From Lepidurus packardi (taxonomy: Eukaryota; Arthropoda; Branchiopoda; Notostraca; Triopsidae), in NCBI GenBank assembly GCA_023053545.1, contig JAKZAN010000158.1:19479-83478 (forward strand): a stretch of 64,000 nt of DNA, given 5' to 3'. Every line of letters starts with the position of its first letter. Position 1 is the stretch's first letter. Below are positions 40,901 to 53,300 of this stretch, in pieces. The translations under genes were made by a program, and so were the position numbers. The notes under the pieces are model-generated. The model was not told the origin of the DNA. It did no database searches and saw nothing but the letters and a program-made list of their open reading frames with translations.

Positions 40901-43900
40901 GTCTGTAAGGAATTAATTCAGTCCGTAAGGAATTAATTCAGTCCATAAGGAATTAATTTAGTCTGTAAGGATTTAATTAAGTCCGTAATGAATTAATTCA
41001 GTCCGTAAGGAATAACTTCAGTACGTAAGGAATTAATTCAGTCCGTAATGGATTAATTAATTCCGTAATGAATTAATTCAGTCCGTAAGGAATTAATAAA
41101 ATCCGTACGGAATTAATTCAGACCGTAAGGAATTAATTCAGTCCGTAAGGAATTAATTCAGTCCGTAATGAATTAATTCTGTCCGTAAGGAATTAATTCA
41201 TTCCGTAAGGAATTAATTCAGTCCGTAAGGAATTAATTCAGTCCGTAAGGAATTAATTCAGTCCGTAAGGAAATATTTCAGTCCGTAAGGAATTAATTCA
41301 GTAAGAAAGGAATTCAATCAATCCTAAAGAATTAATTCAGTCCGTAAGGAAATATTTCAGTCCGTAAGGAATTAATTCAGTCCGTAAGGAATTAATTAAG
41401 TCCGTAAGGAATTAATTCAGTCCGTAAGGAATTAATTCTGTCCGTAAGGATGTATTTCAGCCCGTAAGGTATTAATTCAGTCCGTAAGGAATTAATTCAG
41501 TCCGTAATGGATTAATTAAGTCCGTAATGAATTATTTCAGTCCGTAAGGAATTAATTCAGTCCGTAAGGAATTCATTCAGTCCGTAAGGAATTAATTCAG
41601 TAAGAAAGGAATTCAATCAATCCTAAATAATTAATTCAGTCCGTAAGGAGCTAATTCAGTCCGTAAGGAATTAATTCAGTAAGAAAGGAATTCAATCAAT
41701 CCTAAATAATTAATTCAGTCCGTAAGGAGCTAATTCAGTCCGTAAGGAATTAATTCTGTCCGTAAGGAATTAATTCAGTCCGTAAGGAATTATTTCAGTC
41801 CGTAATTAATTCATTCATTCCTTACGGAATTAATTAAGTCCATAAGGAATTAGTTTAGTCTGTAAGGATTTAATTAAGTCCGTAATGAATTACTTCAGTC
41901 CGTAAGGAATAACTTCAGTACGTAAGGAAATAATTCAGTCCGTAATGGATTAATTAAGTCCGTAATGAATTAATTCAGTCCGTTAATAATTAATTCAGTC
42001 CGAAATGAATTAATTCAGTCCGTAAGGTATTAATTCAGTAAGTAAGGTATTAATTCAGTCCGTAAGGAATTAATTCAGTCCGTAAGGAATTAATTCAGTC
42101 CGTAAGGAATTAATTCAGTCCGTAAGGAATTAATTCAGTCCGTAAGGAATTAATTCAGTTAGTAATCGATTAATTAAGTCCGTAATGAATTAATTCAGTC
42201 CGTATGAAATTAATTCAGTCCGTAAGGAATTAATTAAGCAATTAATTATGTCCGTAAGGAATTAATTCAGTCCGTAAGGAATTATTTCAGTCCGTAATTA
42301 ATTAATTCATTCCTTACGGAATTAATTAAGTCCATAAGGAATTAATTCAGTCTGTAAGGATTTAATTAAGTCCGTAATGAATTAATTCAGTCCGTAAGTA
42401 TTTAATTCAGTCCGTAAGGAATTAATTCAGTCCGTAAGGAATTAATTCAGTCCGTAAGGAATTAATTCAGTCCGTAAGGAATTATTTCAGTCCGTAATTA
42501 GTTCATTCATTCCGTAAGGAATTAATAAAATCCGTACGGAATTAATTCAGACCGTAAGGAATTAATTCAGTCCGTAAGGAATTAATTCAGTCCGTAAGGA
42601 ATTAATTCAGTCAGTAAGGAATTAATTCAGTCCGTAAGGAATTAACTCAGTCCGTAAGGAATTAATTCAGTCCGTAAGGAGTTAATTCAGTCTGTAAGGT
42701 ATTAATTCAGTCCATAAGGTATTAATTCAGTCCGTAAGGAATTAATTCAGTCCGTAAGGAATTAATTCAGTCCGTAAGGAATTAATTCAGTCCGTAAGGA
42801 ATTATTTCAGTCCGTAAGGAATTAATTCAGTAAGAAAGGAATTCAATCAATCCTAAAGAATTAATTCAGTCCGTAAGGAAATATTTCAGTCCGTAAGGAA
42901 TTAATTCAATCCGTAAGGAATTAATTCAGTCCGTAAGGAATTAATTCAGTCCGTAAGGTATTAATTCAGTCCGTAAGGTATTATTTTATTCCGTAAGGAA
43001 TTAATTCAGTCCGTAAGGAATTAATTCAGTCCGTAAGGAATAAGTTCAGTACGTAAGGAATTAATTCAGTCCGTAATCGATTAATTAAGTCCGTAATGAA
43101 TTAATTCAGTCCGTAATCGATTAATTAAGTCCGTAATGAATTAATTCAGTCCGTATGAAATTAATTCAGTCCGTAAGGAATTAATTAAGGAATTAATTCA
43201 GTCCGTAAGGAATTAATTCAGTCCGTAAGGAATTGATTCGGTCCGTAAGGATTTAATTCAGTCCGTAAGGTATTAATTCAGTCCGTAAGGAATTAATTCA
43301 GTCCGTAAGGAATTAATTCAGTCCGTAAGGAACTAATTCAGTCCGTAAGGAATTAATTCAGTCCGTAAGGAATTAATTCAATCCGTAAGGAATTAATTCA
43401 GTCCGTAAGGAATTAATTCAGTCCGTAAGGTATTAATTCAGTCCGTAAGGAATTAATTCAGTCCGTAAGGAATTAATTCAGTCCGTAAGGAATTAATTCA
43501 GTCCGTAATCGATTAATTAAGTCCGTAATGAATTAATTCAGTCCGTATGAAATTAATTCAGTCCGTAAGGAATTAATTAAGGAATTAATTCAGTCCGTAA
43601 GGAATTAATTAAGGAATTAATTCAGTCCGTAAGGAATTAATTCAGTCCGTAAGGAATTAATTCGGTCCGTAAGGATTTAATTCAGTCCGTAAGGTATTAA
43701 TTCAGTCCGTAAGGAATTAATTCAGTCCGTAAGGAATTAATTCAGTCCGTAAGGAATTATTTCAGTCCGTAATTAGTTCATTCATTCCGTAAGGAATTAA
43801 TAAAATCCGTACGGAATTAATTCAGACCGTAAGGAATTAATTCAGTCCGTAAGGAATTAATTCAGTCCGTAAGGAATTAATTCAGTCAGTAAGGAATTAA

Positions 43901-46900
43901 TTCAGTCCGTAAGGAATTAATTCAGTCCGTAAGGAATTAATTCAATCCGTAAGGAATTAATTCAGTCCGTAAGGAATTAATTCAGTCCGTAAGGTATTAA
44001 TTCAGTCCGTAAGGAATTAATTCAGTCCGTAAGGAATTAATTCAGTCCGTAAGGAATTAATTCAGTCCGTAATCGATTAATTAAGTCCGTAATGAATTAA
44101 TTCAGTCCGTATGAAATTAATTCAGTCCGTAAGGAATTAATTAAGGAATTAATTCAGTCCGTAAGGAATTAATTAAGGAATTAATTCAGTCCGTAAGGAA
44201 TTAATTCAGTCCGTAAGGAATTAATTCGGTCCGTAAGGATTTAATTCAGTCCGTAAGGTATTAATTCAGTCCGTAAGGAATTAATTCAGTCCGTAAGGAA
44301 TTAATTCAGTCCGTAAGGAATTATTTCAGTCCGTAATTAGTTCATTCATTCCGTAAGGAATTAATAAAATCCGTACGGAATTAATTCAGACCGTAAGGAA
44401 TTAATTCAGTCCGTAAGGAATTAATTCAGTCCGTAAGGAATTAATTCAGTCAGTAAGGAATTAATTCAGTCCGTAAGGTATTAATTCAGTCCGTAAGGTA
44501 TTATTTTATTCCGTAAGGAATTAATTCAGTCCGTAAGGAATTAATTCAGTCCGTAAGGAATAAGTTCAGTACGTAAGGAATTAATTCAGTCCGTAATCGA
44601 TTAATTAAGTCCGTAATGAATTAATTCAGTCCGTAATCGATTAATTAAGTCCGTAATGAATTAATTCAGTCCGTATGAAATTAATTCAGTCCGTAAGGAA
44701 TTAATTAAGGAATTAATTCAGTCCGTAAGGAATTAATTCAGTCCGTAAGGAATTGATTCGGTCCGTAAGGATTTAATTCAGTCCGTAAGGTATTAATTCA
44801 GTCCGTAAGGAATTAATTCAGTCCGTAAGGAATTAATTCAGTCCGTAAGGAACTAATTCAGTCCGTAAGGAATTAATTCAGTCCGTAAGGAATTAATTCA
44901 ATCCGTAAGGAATTAATTCAGTCCGTAAGGAATTAATTCAGTCCGTAAGGTATTAATTCAGTCCGTAAGGAATTAATTCAGTCCGTAAGGAATTAATTCA
45001 GTCCGTAAGGAATTAATTCAGTCCGTAATCGATTAATTAAGTCCGTAATGAATTAATTCAGTCCGTATGAAATTAATTCAGTCCGTAAGGAATTAATTAA
45101 GGAATTAATTCAGTCCGTAAGGATTAATTAAGGAATTAATTCAGTCCGTAAGGAATTAATTCAGTCCGTAAGGAATTAATTCGGTCCGTAAGGATTTAAT
45201 TCAGTCCGTAAGGTATTAATTCAGTCCGTAAGGAATTAATTCAGTCCGTAAGGAATTAATTCAGTCCGTAAGGAATTATTTCAGTCCGTAATTAGTTCAT
45301 TCATTCCGTAAGGAATTAATAAAATCCGTACGGAATTAATTCAGACCGTAAGGAATTAATTCAGTCCGTAAGGAATTAATTCAGTCCGTAAGGAATTAAT
45401 TCAGTCAGTAAGGAATTAATTCAGTCCGTAAGGAATTAACTCAGTCCGTAAGGAATTAATTCAGTCCGTAAGGAGTTAATTCAGTCTGTAAGGTATTAAT
45501 TCAGTCCATAAGGTATTAATTCAGTCCGTAAGGAATTAATTCAGTCCGTAAGGAATTAATTCAGTCCGTAAGGAATTAATTCAGTCCGTAAGGAATTATT
45601 TCAGTCCGTAAGGAATTAATTCAGTAAGAAAGGAATTCAATCAATCCTAAAGAATTAATTCAGTCCGTAAGGAAATATTTCAGTCCGTAAGGAATTAATT
45701 CAATCCGTAAGGAATTAATTCAGTCCGTAAGGAATTAATTCAGTCCGTAAGGTATTAATTCAGTCCGTAAGGTATTATTTTATTCCGTAAGGAATTAATT
45801 CAGTCCGTAAGGAATTAATTCAGTCCGTAAGGAATAAGTTCAGTACGTAAGGAATTAATTCAGTCCGTAATCGATTAATTAAGTCCGTAATGAATTAATT
45901 CAGTCCGTAATCGATTAATTAAGTCCGTAATGAATTAATTCAGTCCGTATGAAATTAATTCAGTCCGTAAGGAATTAATTAAGGAATTAATTCAGTCCGT
46001 AAGGAATTAATTCAGTCCGTAAGGAATTGATTCGGTCCGTAAGGATTTAATTCAGTCCGTAAGGTATTAATTCAGTCCGTAAGGAATTAATTCAGTCCGT
46101 AAGGAATTAATTCAGTCCGTAAGGAACTAATTCAGTCCGTAAGGAATTAATTCAGTCCGTAAGGAATTAATTCAATCCGTAAGGAATTAATTCAGTCCGT
46201 AAGGAATTAATTCAGTCCGTAAGGTATTAATTCAGTCCGTAAGGAATTAATTCAGTCCGTAAGGAATTAATTCAGTCCGTAAGGAATTAATTCAGTCCGT
46301 AATCGATTAATTAAGTCCGTAATGAATTAATTCAGTCCGTATGAAATTAATTCAGTCCGTAAGGAATTAATTAAGGAATTAATTCAGTCCGTAAGGAATT
46401 AATTAAGGAATTAATTCAGTCCGTAAGGAATTAATTCAGTCCGTAAGGAATTAATTCGGTCCGTAAGGATTTAATTCAGTCCGTAAGGTATTAATTCAGT
46501 CCGTAAGGAATTAATTCAGTCCGTAAGGAATTAATTCAGTCCGTAAGGAATTAATTCAGTCCGTAAGGAATAAGTTCAGTACGTAAGGAATTAATTCAGT
46601 TAGTAATCGATTAATTAAGTCCGTAATGAATTAATTCAGTCCGTATGAAATTAATTCAGTCCGTAAGGAATTAATTAAGCAATTAATTCAGTCCGTATGA
46701 AATTAATTCAGTCCGTAAGGAATTAATTAAGGAATTAATTCAGTCCATAAGGAATTAATTCAGTCTGTAAGGATTTAATTAAGTCCGTAATGAATTAATT
46801 CAGTCCGTAAGGATTTAATTCAGTCCGTAAGGAATTAATTCAGTCCGTAAGGAATTAATTCAGTCCGTAAGGAATTAATTCAGTCCGTAAGGAAATATTT

Positions 46901-47460
46901 CAGTCCGTAAGGAATTAATTCAGTAAGAAAGGAATTCAATGAATCCTAAAGAATTAATTCAGTCCGTAAGGAAATATTTCAGTCCGTACGGAATTAATTC
47001 AGTCCGTAAGGGATTAATTCAGTAAGTAAGGAATTAATTAAGTCCGTAAGGAATTAATTCAGTCCATAAGGAATTAATTCAGTCCGTAAGGAAATATTTC
47101 ATTCCGTAAGGAATTAAGTCAGTCCGTAAGGAATTAATTCAGTCCGTAAGGAATTAATTCAGTCCGTAAGGAATAAGTTCAGAACGTAAGGAATTAATTC
47201 AGTCCGTAATGAATTAATTCAGTCCGTAATGGATTAATTAAGTCCGTAATGAATTAATTCAGTCCGTATGAAATTAATTCAGTCCGTAAGGAATTCATTC
47301 AGTCCGTAAGGAATTAATTCAGTCCGTAAGGAATTAATTCAGTCTGTAAGGAATTAATTCAGTCCGTAAGGAATTAATTCAGTCTGTAAGGAATTAATTC
47401 AGTCCGTAAGGAATTAATTCAGTCCATAAGGAATTAATTTAGTCTGTAAGGATTTAATTA
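37346..47460. repeat. Approximately 3.6-kb higher-order repeat with nested expansion
   Basis: Variants from about 37346 recur 3575-3636 bp downstream: gcccgtaaggtatt at 37885 and 41460, gtccgttaataatt at 38363 and 41978, and ttattccgta at 39351 and 42987. The offset drifts by 20-bp steps as monomers were gained or lost. The tail of copy 1 (about 40140-40960, with gtccgtacgg and gggattaatt) matches about 46560-47460 rather than the segment directly after 43.7 kb. Copy 2 therefore seems to have expanded internally. Within that expansion the mark aattagttcattcattccg occurs at 42496, 43771, 44335 and 45290. Confidence 0.65.
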
Positions 47461-49339
47461 AGTCCGTAATGAATTAATTCAGTCCGTAAGGAACTAATTC
47501 AGTAAGAAAGGAATTAATTCAGTCCGTAAGGAAATATTTCAGTCCGTAAGGAAATATTTCAGTCCGTACGGAATTAATTCAGTCCGTAAGGAATTAATTC
47601 AGTCCGTAAGGAATTAATTAAGTCCGTAAGGAATTAATTCAGTCCATAAGGAATTAATTCTGTCCGTAAGGATGTAATTCAGTCCGTAAGGTATTAATTC
47701 AGTCCGTAAGGAATTAATTCAGTCCGTAAGGAATTAATTCATTCCGTAAGGAATAAGCTCAGTAAGTAAGGAATTCATTCAGTCCGTAATGGATTAATTA
47801 AGTCCGTAATGAATTAATTCAGTCCGTAAGGAATTAATAAAATCCGTACGGAATTAATTCAGACCGTAAGGAATTAATTCCGTCCGTTAGGAATTAATTC
47901 AGTCCGTAAGGAATTAATTCAGTCCGTAAGGAATTAATTCAGTCCGTAAGGAATTAATTCAGTCCGTAAGGAATTATTTCAGTCCGTAAGGAATTAATTC
48001 AGTAAGAAAGGAATTCAATCAATTCATAAGGAATTAATTCAGTCTGTAAGGATTTAATTAAGTCCGTAATGAATTAATTCAGTCCGTAAGTAATTAATTC
48101 AGTCCGTAAGGAATTAATTCAGTCCGTAAGGAATTAATTCAGTCCGTAAGGAATAAGTTCAGTACGTAAGGAATTAATTCAGTCCGTAATGGATTAATTA
48201 AGTCCGTAATGAATTAATTCAGTCCGTATGAAATTAATTCAGTCCGTAAGGAATTCATTTAGTCCGTAAGGAATTAATTCAGTAAGAAAGGAATTCAATC
48301 AATCCTAAAGAATTAATTCAGTCCGTAAGAAACTAATTCAGTCCGTAAGGAATTAATTCTGTCCGTAAGGAATTAATTCAGTCCGTAAGGAATTAATTCA
48401 GTCCGTAATGGATTAATTAAGTCCGTATGAAATTAATTCAGTCCGTAAGGAATTAATTCAGTAAGAAATAAATTAATTAAGTCCGTAAGGAATTAATTCA
48501 GTCTGTAAGGAATTAATTCAGTCCGTAAGGAAATATTTCAGTCCGTAAGGAATTAATTCAGTCCGTAAGGAATTAATTCAGTCCGTAAGGAATTAATTCA
48601 GTCCGTAAGGAATAAGTTCAGTACGTAAGGAATTAATTCAGTCCGTAATGGATTAATTAAGTCCGTAATGAATTAATTCAGTCCGTATGAAATTAATTCA
48701 GTCCGTAAGGAATTCAGTTAGTCCGTAAGAAATTAATTCAGTAAGAAAGGAATTCAATCAATCCTAAAGAATTAATTCAGTCCGTAAGAAACTAATTCAG
48801 TCCGTAATGAATTAATTCAGTCCGTATGAAATTAATTCAGTCCGTAAGGAATTAATTCAGTCTGTAAGGAATTAATTCAGTCAGTAAGGAATTAATTCAG
48901 TCCGTAAGGAATTAATTCAGTCCGTAAGGAATTAATTCAGTCCGTAAGGAATTAATTCAGTCCGTAAGGAATTATTTCAGTCCGTAATTAATTCATTCAT
49001 TCCTTACGGAATTAATTAAGTCCATAAGGAATTAATTTAGTCTGTAAGGATTTAATTAAGTCCGTAATGAATTAATTCAGTCCGTTAGGAATAACTTGAG
49101 TACGTAAGGAAATAATTCAGTCCGTAATGGATTAATTAAGTCCGTAATGAATTAATTCAGTCCGTAAGGAATTAATTCAGTCCGTAAGGAATTAATTCAG
49201 TCCGTAAGGAATTAATTCAGTCAGTAAGGAATTAATTCAGTCCGTAAGGAATTAATTCAGTCCGTAAGGAATTAATTCAGTCTGTAAGGTATTAATTCAG
49301 TCCATAAGGTATTAATTCAGTCCGTAAGGAATTAATTCA
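37905..49339. repeat. 20-bp satellite array, domain E
   Basis: Satellite with atcgatt monomers, short ggaattaattaagg fusions, aattgattcggtccg, and ttattttattccg variants. It is built of large nested HORs (given separately). From about 46.9 to 49.3 kb the array mixes gtccgtacgg, gtaagaaagg, aagctcagtaagtaagg and gtctgtaagg monomers, which lead into the LINE-bearing block. Near 47761-47780 there is a gaattcattcagtcc monomer that differs by one base from the later LINE target gaattcattgagtcc. No gene or foreign insertion is visible. Confidence 0.95.
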
Positions 49340-49787
49340 GTCCATAAGGAATTAATTCAGTCTGTAAGGATTTAATTAAGTCCGTAATGAATTAATTCAG
49401 TCCGTAAGGATTTAATTCAGTCCGTAAGGAATTAATTCAGTCCGTAAGGAATTAATTCAGTGCGTAAGGAATTAATTCAGTCCGTAAGGAAATATTTCAG
49501 TCCGTAAGGAATTAATTCAGTAAGAAAGGAATTCAATCAATCCTAAAGAATTAATTCAGTCCGTAAGGAAATATTTCAGTCCGTACGGAATTAATTCAGT
49601 CCGTAAGGAATTAATTCAGTCCGTAAGGAATTAATTAAGTCCGTAAGGAATTAATTCAGTCCATAAGGAATTAATTCTGTCCGCAAGGATGTAATTCAGT
49701 CCGTAAGGTATTAATTCAGTCCGTAAGGAATTAATTCAGTCCGTAAGGAATTAATTCAGTCCGTAAGGAATAAGCTCAGTAAGTAAG

Positions 49788-49801
49788 GAATTCATTGAGT
49801 C
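49788..49801 (+). repeat. Target-site duplication, left, LINE copy 1
   Basis: gaattcattgagtc directly precedes the element and is repeated exactly after its poly(A) tail. It is satellite sequence, found uninterrupted elsewhere in the window. The last base could instead belong to the element, giving 13 bp. Confidence 0.9.
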
Positions 49802-50061
49802 GATGTTACCTTCACAAAATTAAAAAAATAGATAAGCCTATCTGCCCCTGTTCCGATCACACTAAACAAGATTTACAACATATATTTTTCCACTGTAGAT
49901 GGCTAAACAAAATAAGAGCAGTACTACTAAGGGAACTTTCCAAATTAAAGATACATTTTAATGCAAACCTTTTCCTTTGCAATCCCAAAGCCTTCCCGGC
50001 AATAGTTTCTTTTGTTAACAACGCAACTTACCTCCTCAAAGAAGCTAGAGCCATTTTATAG
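49802..50061 (+). pseudogene. C-terminal fragment of LINE ORF2 (reverse transcriptase), copy 1
   Basis: The frame stays open from the satellite into the element and ends at TAG. The apparent start is a TTG at 49795 in satellite DNA. Its first two codons are satellite and the third straddles the junction, so it is not a real start. The element contributes about 85 residues from Cys4. A C-x-C-x9-H-x4-C motif (Cys17, Cys19, His29, Cys34 in that numbering), in the context CPC...LQHIFFHC, matches the Cys/His knuckle found at the extreme C terminus of insect Jockey-, I- and R1-like ORF2 proteins, after the polymerase and any RNase H domain. A basic, leucine-rich tail follows (RAVLLRELSKL). Catalytic regions are absent, so the fragment is inert. 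Confidence 0.85.
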
Positions 50062-50125
50062 TTCGCTATAATTGGCCCAATGTAATAAGTCCTATACCAA
50101 AATATGTATGTACTTAGAACTTTAA

Positions 50126-50154
50126 GCCAGCAAAGAGCAAACGCTCACGCTGGT
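50126..50154 (+). other. 3' UTR stem-loop of LINE copy 1
   Basis: gccagc (50126-50131) pairs with gctggt (50149-50154), with one G-U pair. Inside it, gagc (50135-50138) pairs with gctc (50143-50146) around the loop aaac. The structure sits 9 bases before the tail region. 3'-terminal hairpins are used by the reverse transcriptase to recognise template RNA in several LINE families; that role is inferred here. Confidence 0.6.
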
Positions 50155-50160
50155 AGTATA

Positions 50161-50162
50161 AA

Positions 50163-50166
<4 letters not shown>
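50161..50166 (+). promoter_or_regulatory. Polyadenylation signal AATAAA, LINE copy 1
   Basis: AATAAA overlaps the start of the A tail, directly after tagtat. A signal this close to the tail is typical of LINE-encoded 3' ends. The last A residues of the hexamer cannot be told apart from the tail. Confidence 0.5.

Positions 50167-50190
<24 letters not shown>
50164..50190 (+). repeat. Poly(A) tail, 27 A, LINE copy 1
   Basis: Uninterrupted run of 27 A between the 3' UTR and the right-hand target-site duplication. It shows an RNA intermediate and fixes the element on the + strand. Confidence 0.95.
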
Positions 50191-50193
<3 letters not shown>

Positions 50194-50204
50194 TTCATTG
50201 AGTC
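50191..50204 (+). repeat. Target-site duplication, right, LINE copy 1
   Basis: gaattcattgagtc follows the poly(A) tail and continues into the normal satellite monomer cgtaatggattaattaag, restoring the register of the uninterrupted sites. Confidence 0.9.
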
Positions 50205-53200
50205 CGTAATGGATTAATTAAGTCCGTAATGAATTAATTCAGTCCGTAAGGAATTAATAAAATCCGTACGGAATTAATTCAGACCGTAAGGAATTAATTC
50301 AGTCCGTAAGGAATTAATTCAGTCCGTAAGGAATTAATTCAGTCCGTAAGGAATTAATTCAGTCCGTAAGGAATTAATTCAGTCCGTAAGGAATTATTTC
50401 AGTCCGAAATTAATTCATTCATTCCTTACGGAATTAATTAAATCCATAAGGAATTAATTTAGTCTGTAAGGATTTAATTAAGTCCGTAATGAATTAATTC
50501 AGTCCGTTAGGAATAACTTCAGTACGTAAGGAAATAATTCAGTCCGTAATGGATTAATTAAGTCCGTAATGAATTAATTCAGTCCGTAAGGAATTAATTC
50601 AGTCCGTAAGGAATTAATTCAGTCCGTAAGGAATTAATTCAGTCCGTAAGGAATTAATTCAGTCCGTAAGGAATTAATTCAGTCTGTAAGGTATTAATTC
50701 AGTCCATAAGTTATTAATTCAGTCCGTAAGGAATTAATTCAGTCCATAAGGAATTAATTCAGTCTGTAAGGATTTAATTAAGTCCGTAATGAATTAATTC
50801 AGTCCCTAAGGATTTAATTCAGTCCGTAAGGAATTAATTCAGTCCGTAAGGAATTAATTCAGTCTGTAAGGAATTAATTCAGTCAGTAAGGAATTAATTC
50901 AGTCCGTAAGGAATTAATTCAGTCCGTAAGGAATTAATTCAGTCCGTAAGGAATTAATTCAGTCCGTAAGGAATAAGCTCAGTAAGTAAGGAATTCATTG
51001 AGTCCGTAATGGATTAATTAAGTCCGTAATGAATTAATTCAGTCCGTAAGGAATTAATAAAATCCGTACGGAATTAATTCAGACCGTAAGGAATTAATTC
51101 AGTCCGTAAGGAATTCATTCAGTCCGTAAGGAATTAATTCAGTCCGTAAGGAATTAATTCAGTCCGTAAGGAATTAATTCAGTCCGTAAGGAATTATTTC
51201 AGTCCGTAATTAATTCATTCATTCCTTACGGAATTAATTAAATCCATAAGGAATTAATTTAGTCTGTAAGGATTTAATTAAGTCCGTAATGAATTAATTC
51301 AGTCCGTTAGGAATAACTTCAGTACGTAAGGAAATAATTCAGTCCGTAATGGATTAATTAAGTCCGTAATGAATTAATTCAGTCCGTAAGGAATTAATTC
51401 AGTCCGTAAGGAATTAATTCAGTCCGTAAGGAATTAATTCAGTCAGTAAGGAATTAATTCAGTCCGTAAGGAATTAATTCAGTCCGTAAGGAATTAATTC
51501 AGTCCGTAAGGAATTAATTCAGTCTGTAAGGTATTAATTCAGTCCATAAGGTATTAATTCAGTCCGTAAGGAATTAATTCAGTCCATAAGGAATTAATTC
51601 AGTCTGTAAGGATTTAATTAAGTCCGTAATGAATTAATTCAGTCCGTAAGGATTTAATTCAGTCCGTAAGGAATTAATTCAGTCCGTAAGGAATTAATTC
51701 AGTGCGTAAGGAATTAATTCAGTCCGTAAGGAAATATTTCAGTCCGTAAGGAATTAATTCAGTAAGAAAGGAATTCAATCAATCCTAAAGAATTAATTCA
51801 GTCCGTAAGGAAATATTTCAGTCCGTACGGAATTAATTCAGTCCGTAAGGAATTAATTCAGTCCGTAAGGAATTAATTAAGTCCGTAAGGAATTAATTCA
51901 GTCCATAAGGAATTAATTCTGTCCGCAAGGATGTAATTCAGTCCGTAAGGTATTAATTCAGTCCGTAAGGAATTAATTCAGTCCGTAAGGAATTAATACA
52001 GTCCGTAAGGAATAAGCTCAGTAAGTAAGGAATTCATTGAGTCCGTAATGGATTAATTAAGTCCGTAATGAATTAATTCAGTCCGTAAGGAATTAATAAA
52101 ATCCGTACGGAATTAATTCAGACCGTAAGGAATTAATTCAGTCCGTAAGGAATTCATTCAGTCCGTAAGTAATTAATTCAGTCCGTAAGGAATTAATTCA
52201 GTCCGTAAGGAATTAATTCAGTCCGTAAGGAATTAATTCAGTCCGTAAATAAATAATTCATTCCGTAAGGAATTATTTCAGTCCGTAAGGAATTAATTCA
52301 GTAAGAAAGGAATTCAATCAATCCTAAAGAATTAATTCAGTCCGTAAGGAAATATTTCAGTCCGTAAGGAATTAATTCAGTCCGTAAGGAATTAATTCAG
52401 TCCGTAAGGAATTAATTCAGTCCGTAAGGAATAAGTTCAGTACGTAAGGAATTAATTTAGTCCGTAATGGATTAATTAAGTCCGTAATGAATTAATTCAG
52501 TCCGTATGAAATTAATTCAGTCCGTAAGGAATTCATTTAGTCCGTAAGGAATTAATTTAGTAAGAAAGGAATTCAATCAATCCTAAAGAATTAATTCAGT
52601 CCGTAAGAAACTAATTCAGTCCGTAAGGAATTAATTCTGTCCGTAAGGAATTAATTCAGTCCGTAAGGAATTAATTCAGTCCGTAATGGATTAATTAAGT
52701 CCGTAATGAATTAATTCAGTCCGTATGAAATTAATTCAGTCCGTAAGGAATTCATTCAGTCCGTAAGGAATTAATTCAGTAAGAAATGAATTAATTAACG
52801 CCGTAAGGAATTAATTCAGTCTGTAAGGATTTAATTAAGTCCATAAGGAATTAATTCAGTCTGTAAGGATTTAATTAAGTCCGTAATGAATTAATTCAGT
52901 CCGTAAGGATTTAATTCAGTCCGTAAGGAATTAATTCAGTCCGTAAGGAATTAATTCAGTGCGTAAGGAATTAATTCAGTCCGTAAGGAAATATTTCAGT
53001 CCGTAAGGAATTAATTCAGTAAGAAAGGAATTCAATCAATCCTAAAGAATTAATTCAGTCCGTAAGGAAATATTTCAGTCCGTACGGAATTAATTCAGTC
53101 CGTAAGGAATTAATTCAGTCCGTAAGGAATTAATTAAGTCCGTAAGGAATTAATTCAGTCCATAAGGAATTAATTCTGTCCGCAAGGATGTAATTCAGTC

Positions 53201-53286
53201 CGTAAGGTATTAATTCAGTCCGTAAGGAATTAATTCAGTCCGTAAGGAATTAATTCAGTCCGTAAGGAATAAGCTCAGTAAGTAAG
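50205..53286. repeat. 20-bp satellite between the two LINE copies
   Basis: Pure satellite of the 49.6-60.6 kb variant family (gtccgcaaggatg, gtccataagg, gtctgtaaggtatt, gtccgttaggaataactt). It includes uninterrupted LINE target sites at 50991 and 52030. The segment 51582-52043 aligns monomer for monomer with 49340-49801, 448 bp from gtccataagg to the target in both cases, so it is a LINE-free sister of the insertion site. Contains no gene. Confidence 0.95.
52030..52043 (+). repeat. Empty (pre-insertion) LINE target site
   Basis: gaattcattgagtc occurs here once, uninterrupted, in the same neighbour context as the insertion site. It gives the ancestral state and confirms the exact ends of the element. 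Other empty sites start at 50991, 54492, 55451, 57768, 58548 and 60707. Confidence 0.9.
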
Positions 53287-53300
53287 GAATTCATTGAGTC
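53287..53300 (+). repeat. Target-site duplication, left, LINE copy 2
   Basis: gaattcattgagtc, identical to the copy 1 duplication and in the same satellite context. This shows the second element copy came from duplication of the block, not from a second insertion. Confidence 0.9.

Larger units (their letters stand above)
49802..50190 (+). mobile_element. 5'-truncated non-LTR retrotransposon (LINE) 3' end, copy 1
   Basis: Non-satellite DNA of 389 bp: the last 260 bp of a reverse-transcriptase ORF up to a TAG stop (50059-50061), a 3' untranslated region of about 100 bp with a terminal stem-loop and AATAAA, and a tail of 27 A. It is bounded by a 14-bp direct repeat. These are the marks of target-primed reverse transcription with heavy 5' truncation, as known for APE-type LINEs (Jockey, I, R1 and related clades). 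The truncated copy lacks endonuclease, polymerase and promoter and cannot move on its own. The clade cannot be settled from the 85 remaining residues. Bounds are sharp because the uninterrupted target is present at 52030. Confidence 0.93.
49340..52838. repeat. Tandem-duplicated 3.5-kb block, copy 1 (contains LINE fragment)
   Basis: This block matches the next 3.4 kb at an offset of 3499 bp up to the LINE tail and 3501 bp beyond it. Left-hand similarity starts with the gtccataagg monomer at 49340, which equals 52839. Right-hand similarity ends just after the unusual taacgccgtaagg, near 52815 here and 56238 in copy 2. The copies therefore abut and form a direct tandem duplication. Matching rare variants include gtgcgtaagg, gtccgcaaggatg, gtccataagttatt and gtccctaagg. 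The whole is satellite except for the inserted element. Confidence 0.85.

Noticed and set aside
49795-50061. 88-codon ORF as an intact small gene
   Set aside because: Its TTG start and first codons are satellite target-site sequence. The body is the C-terminal end of a LINE ORF2, with a 3' UTR, poly(A) tail and target-site duplication around it.
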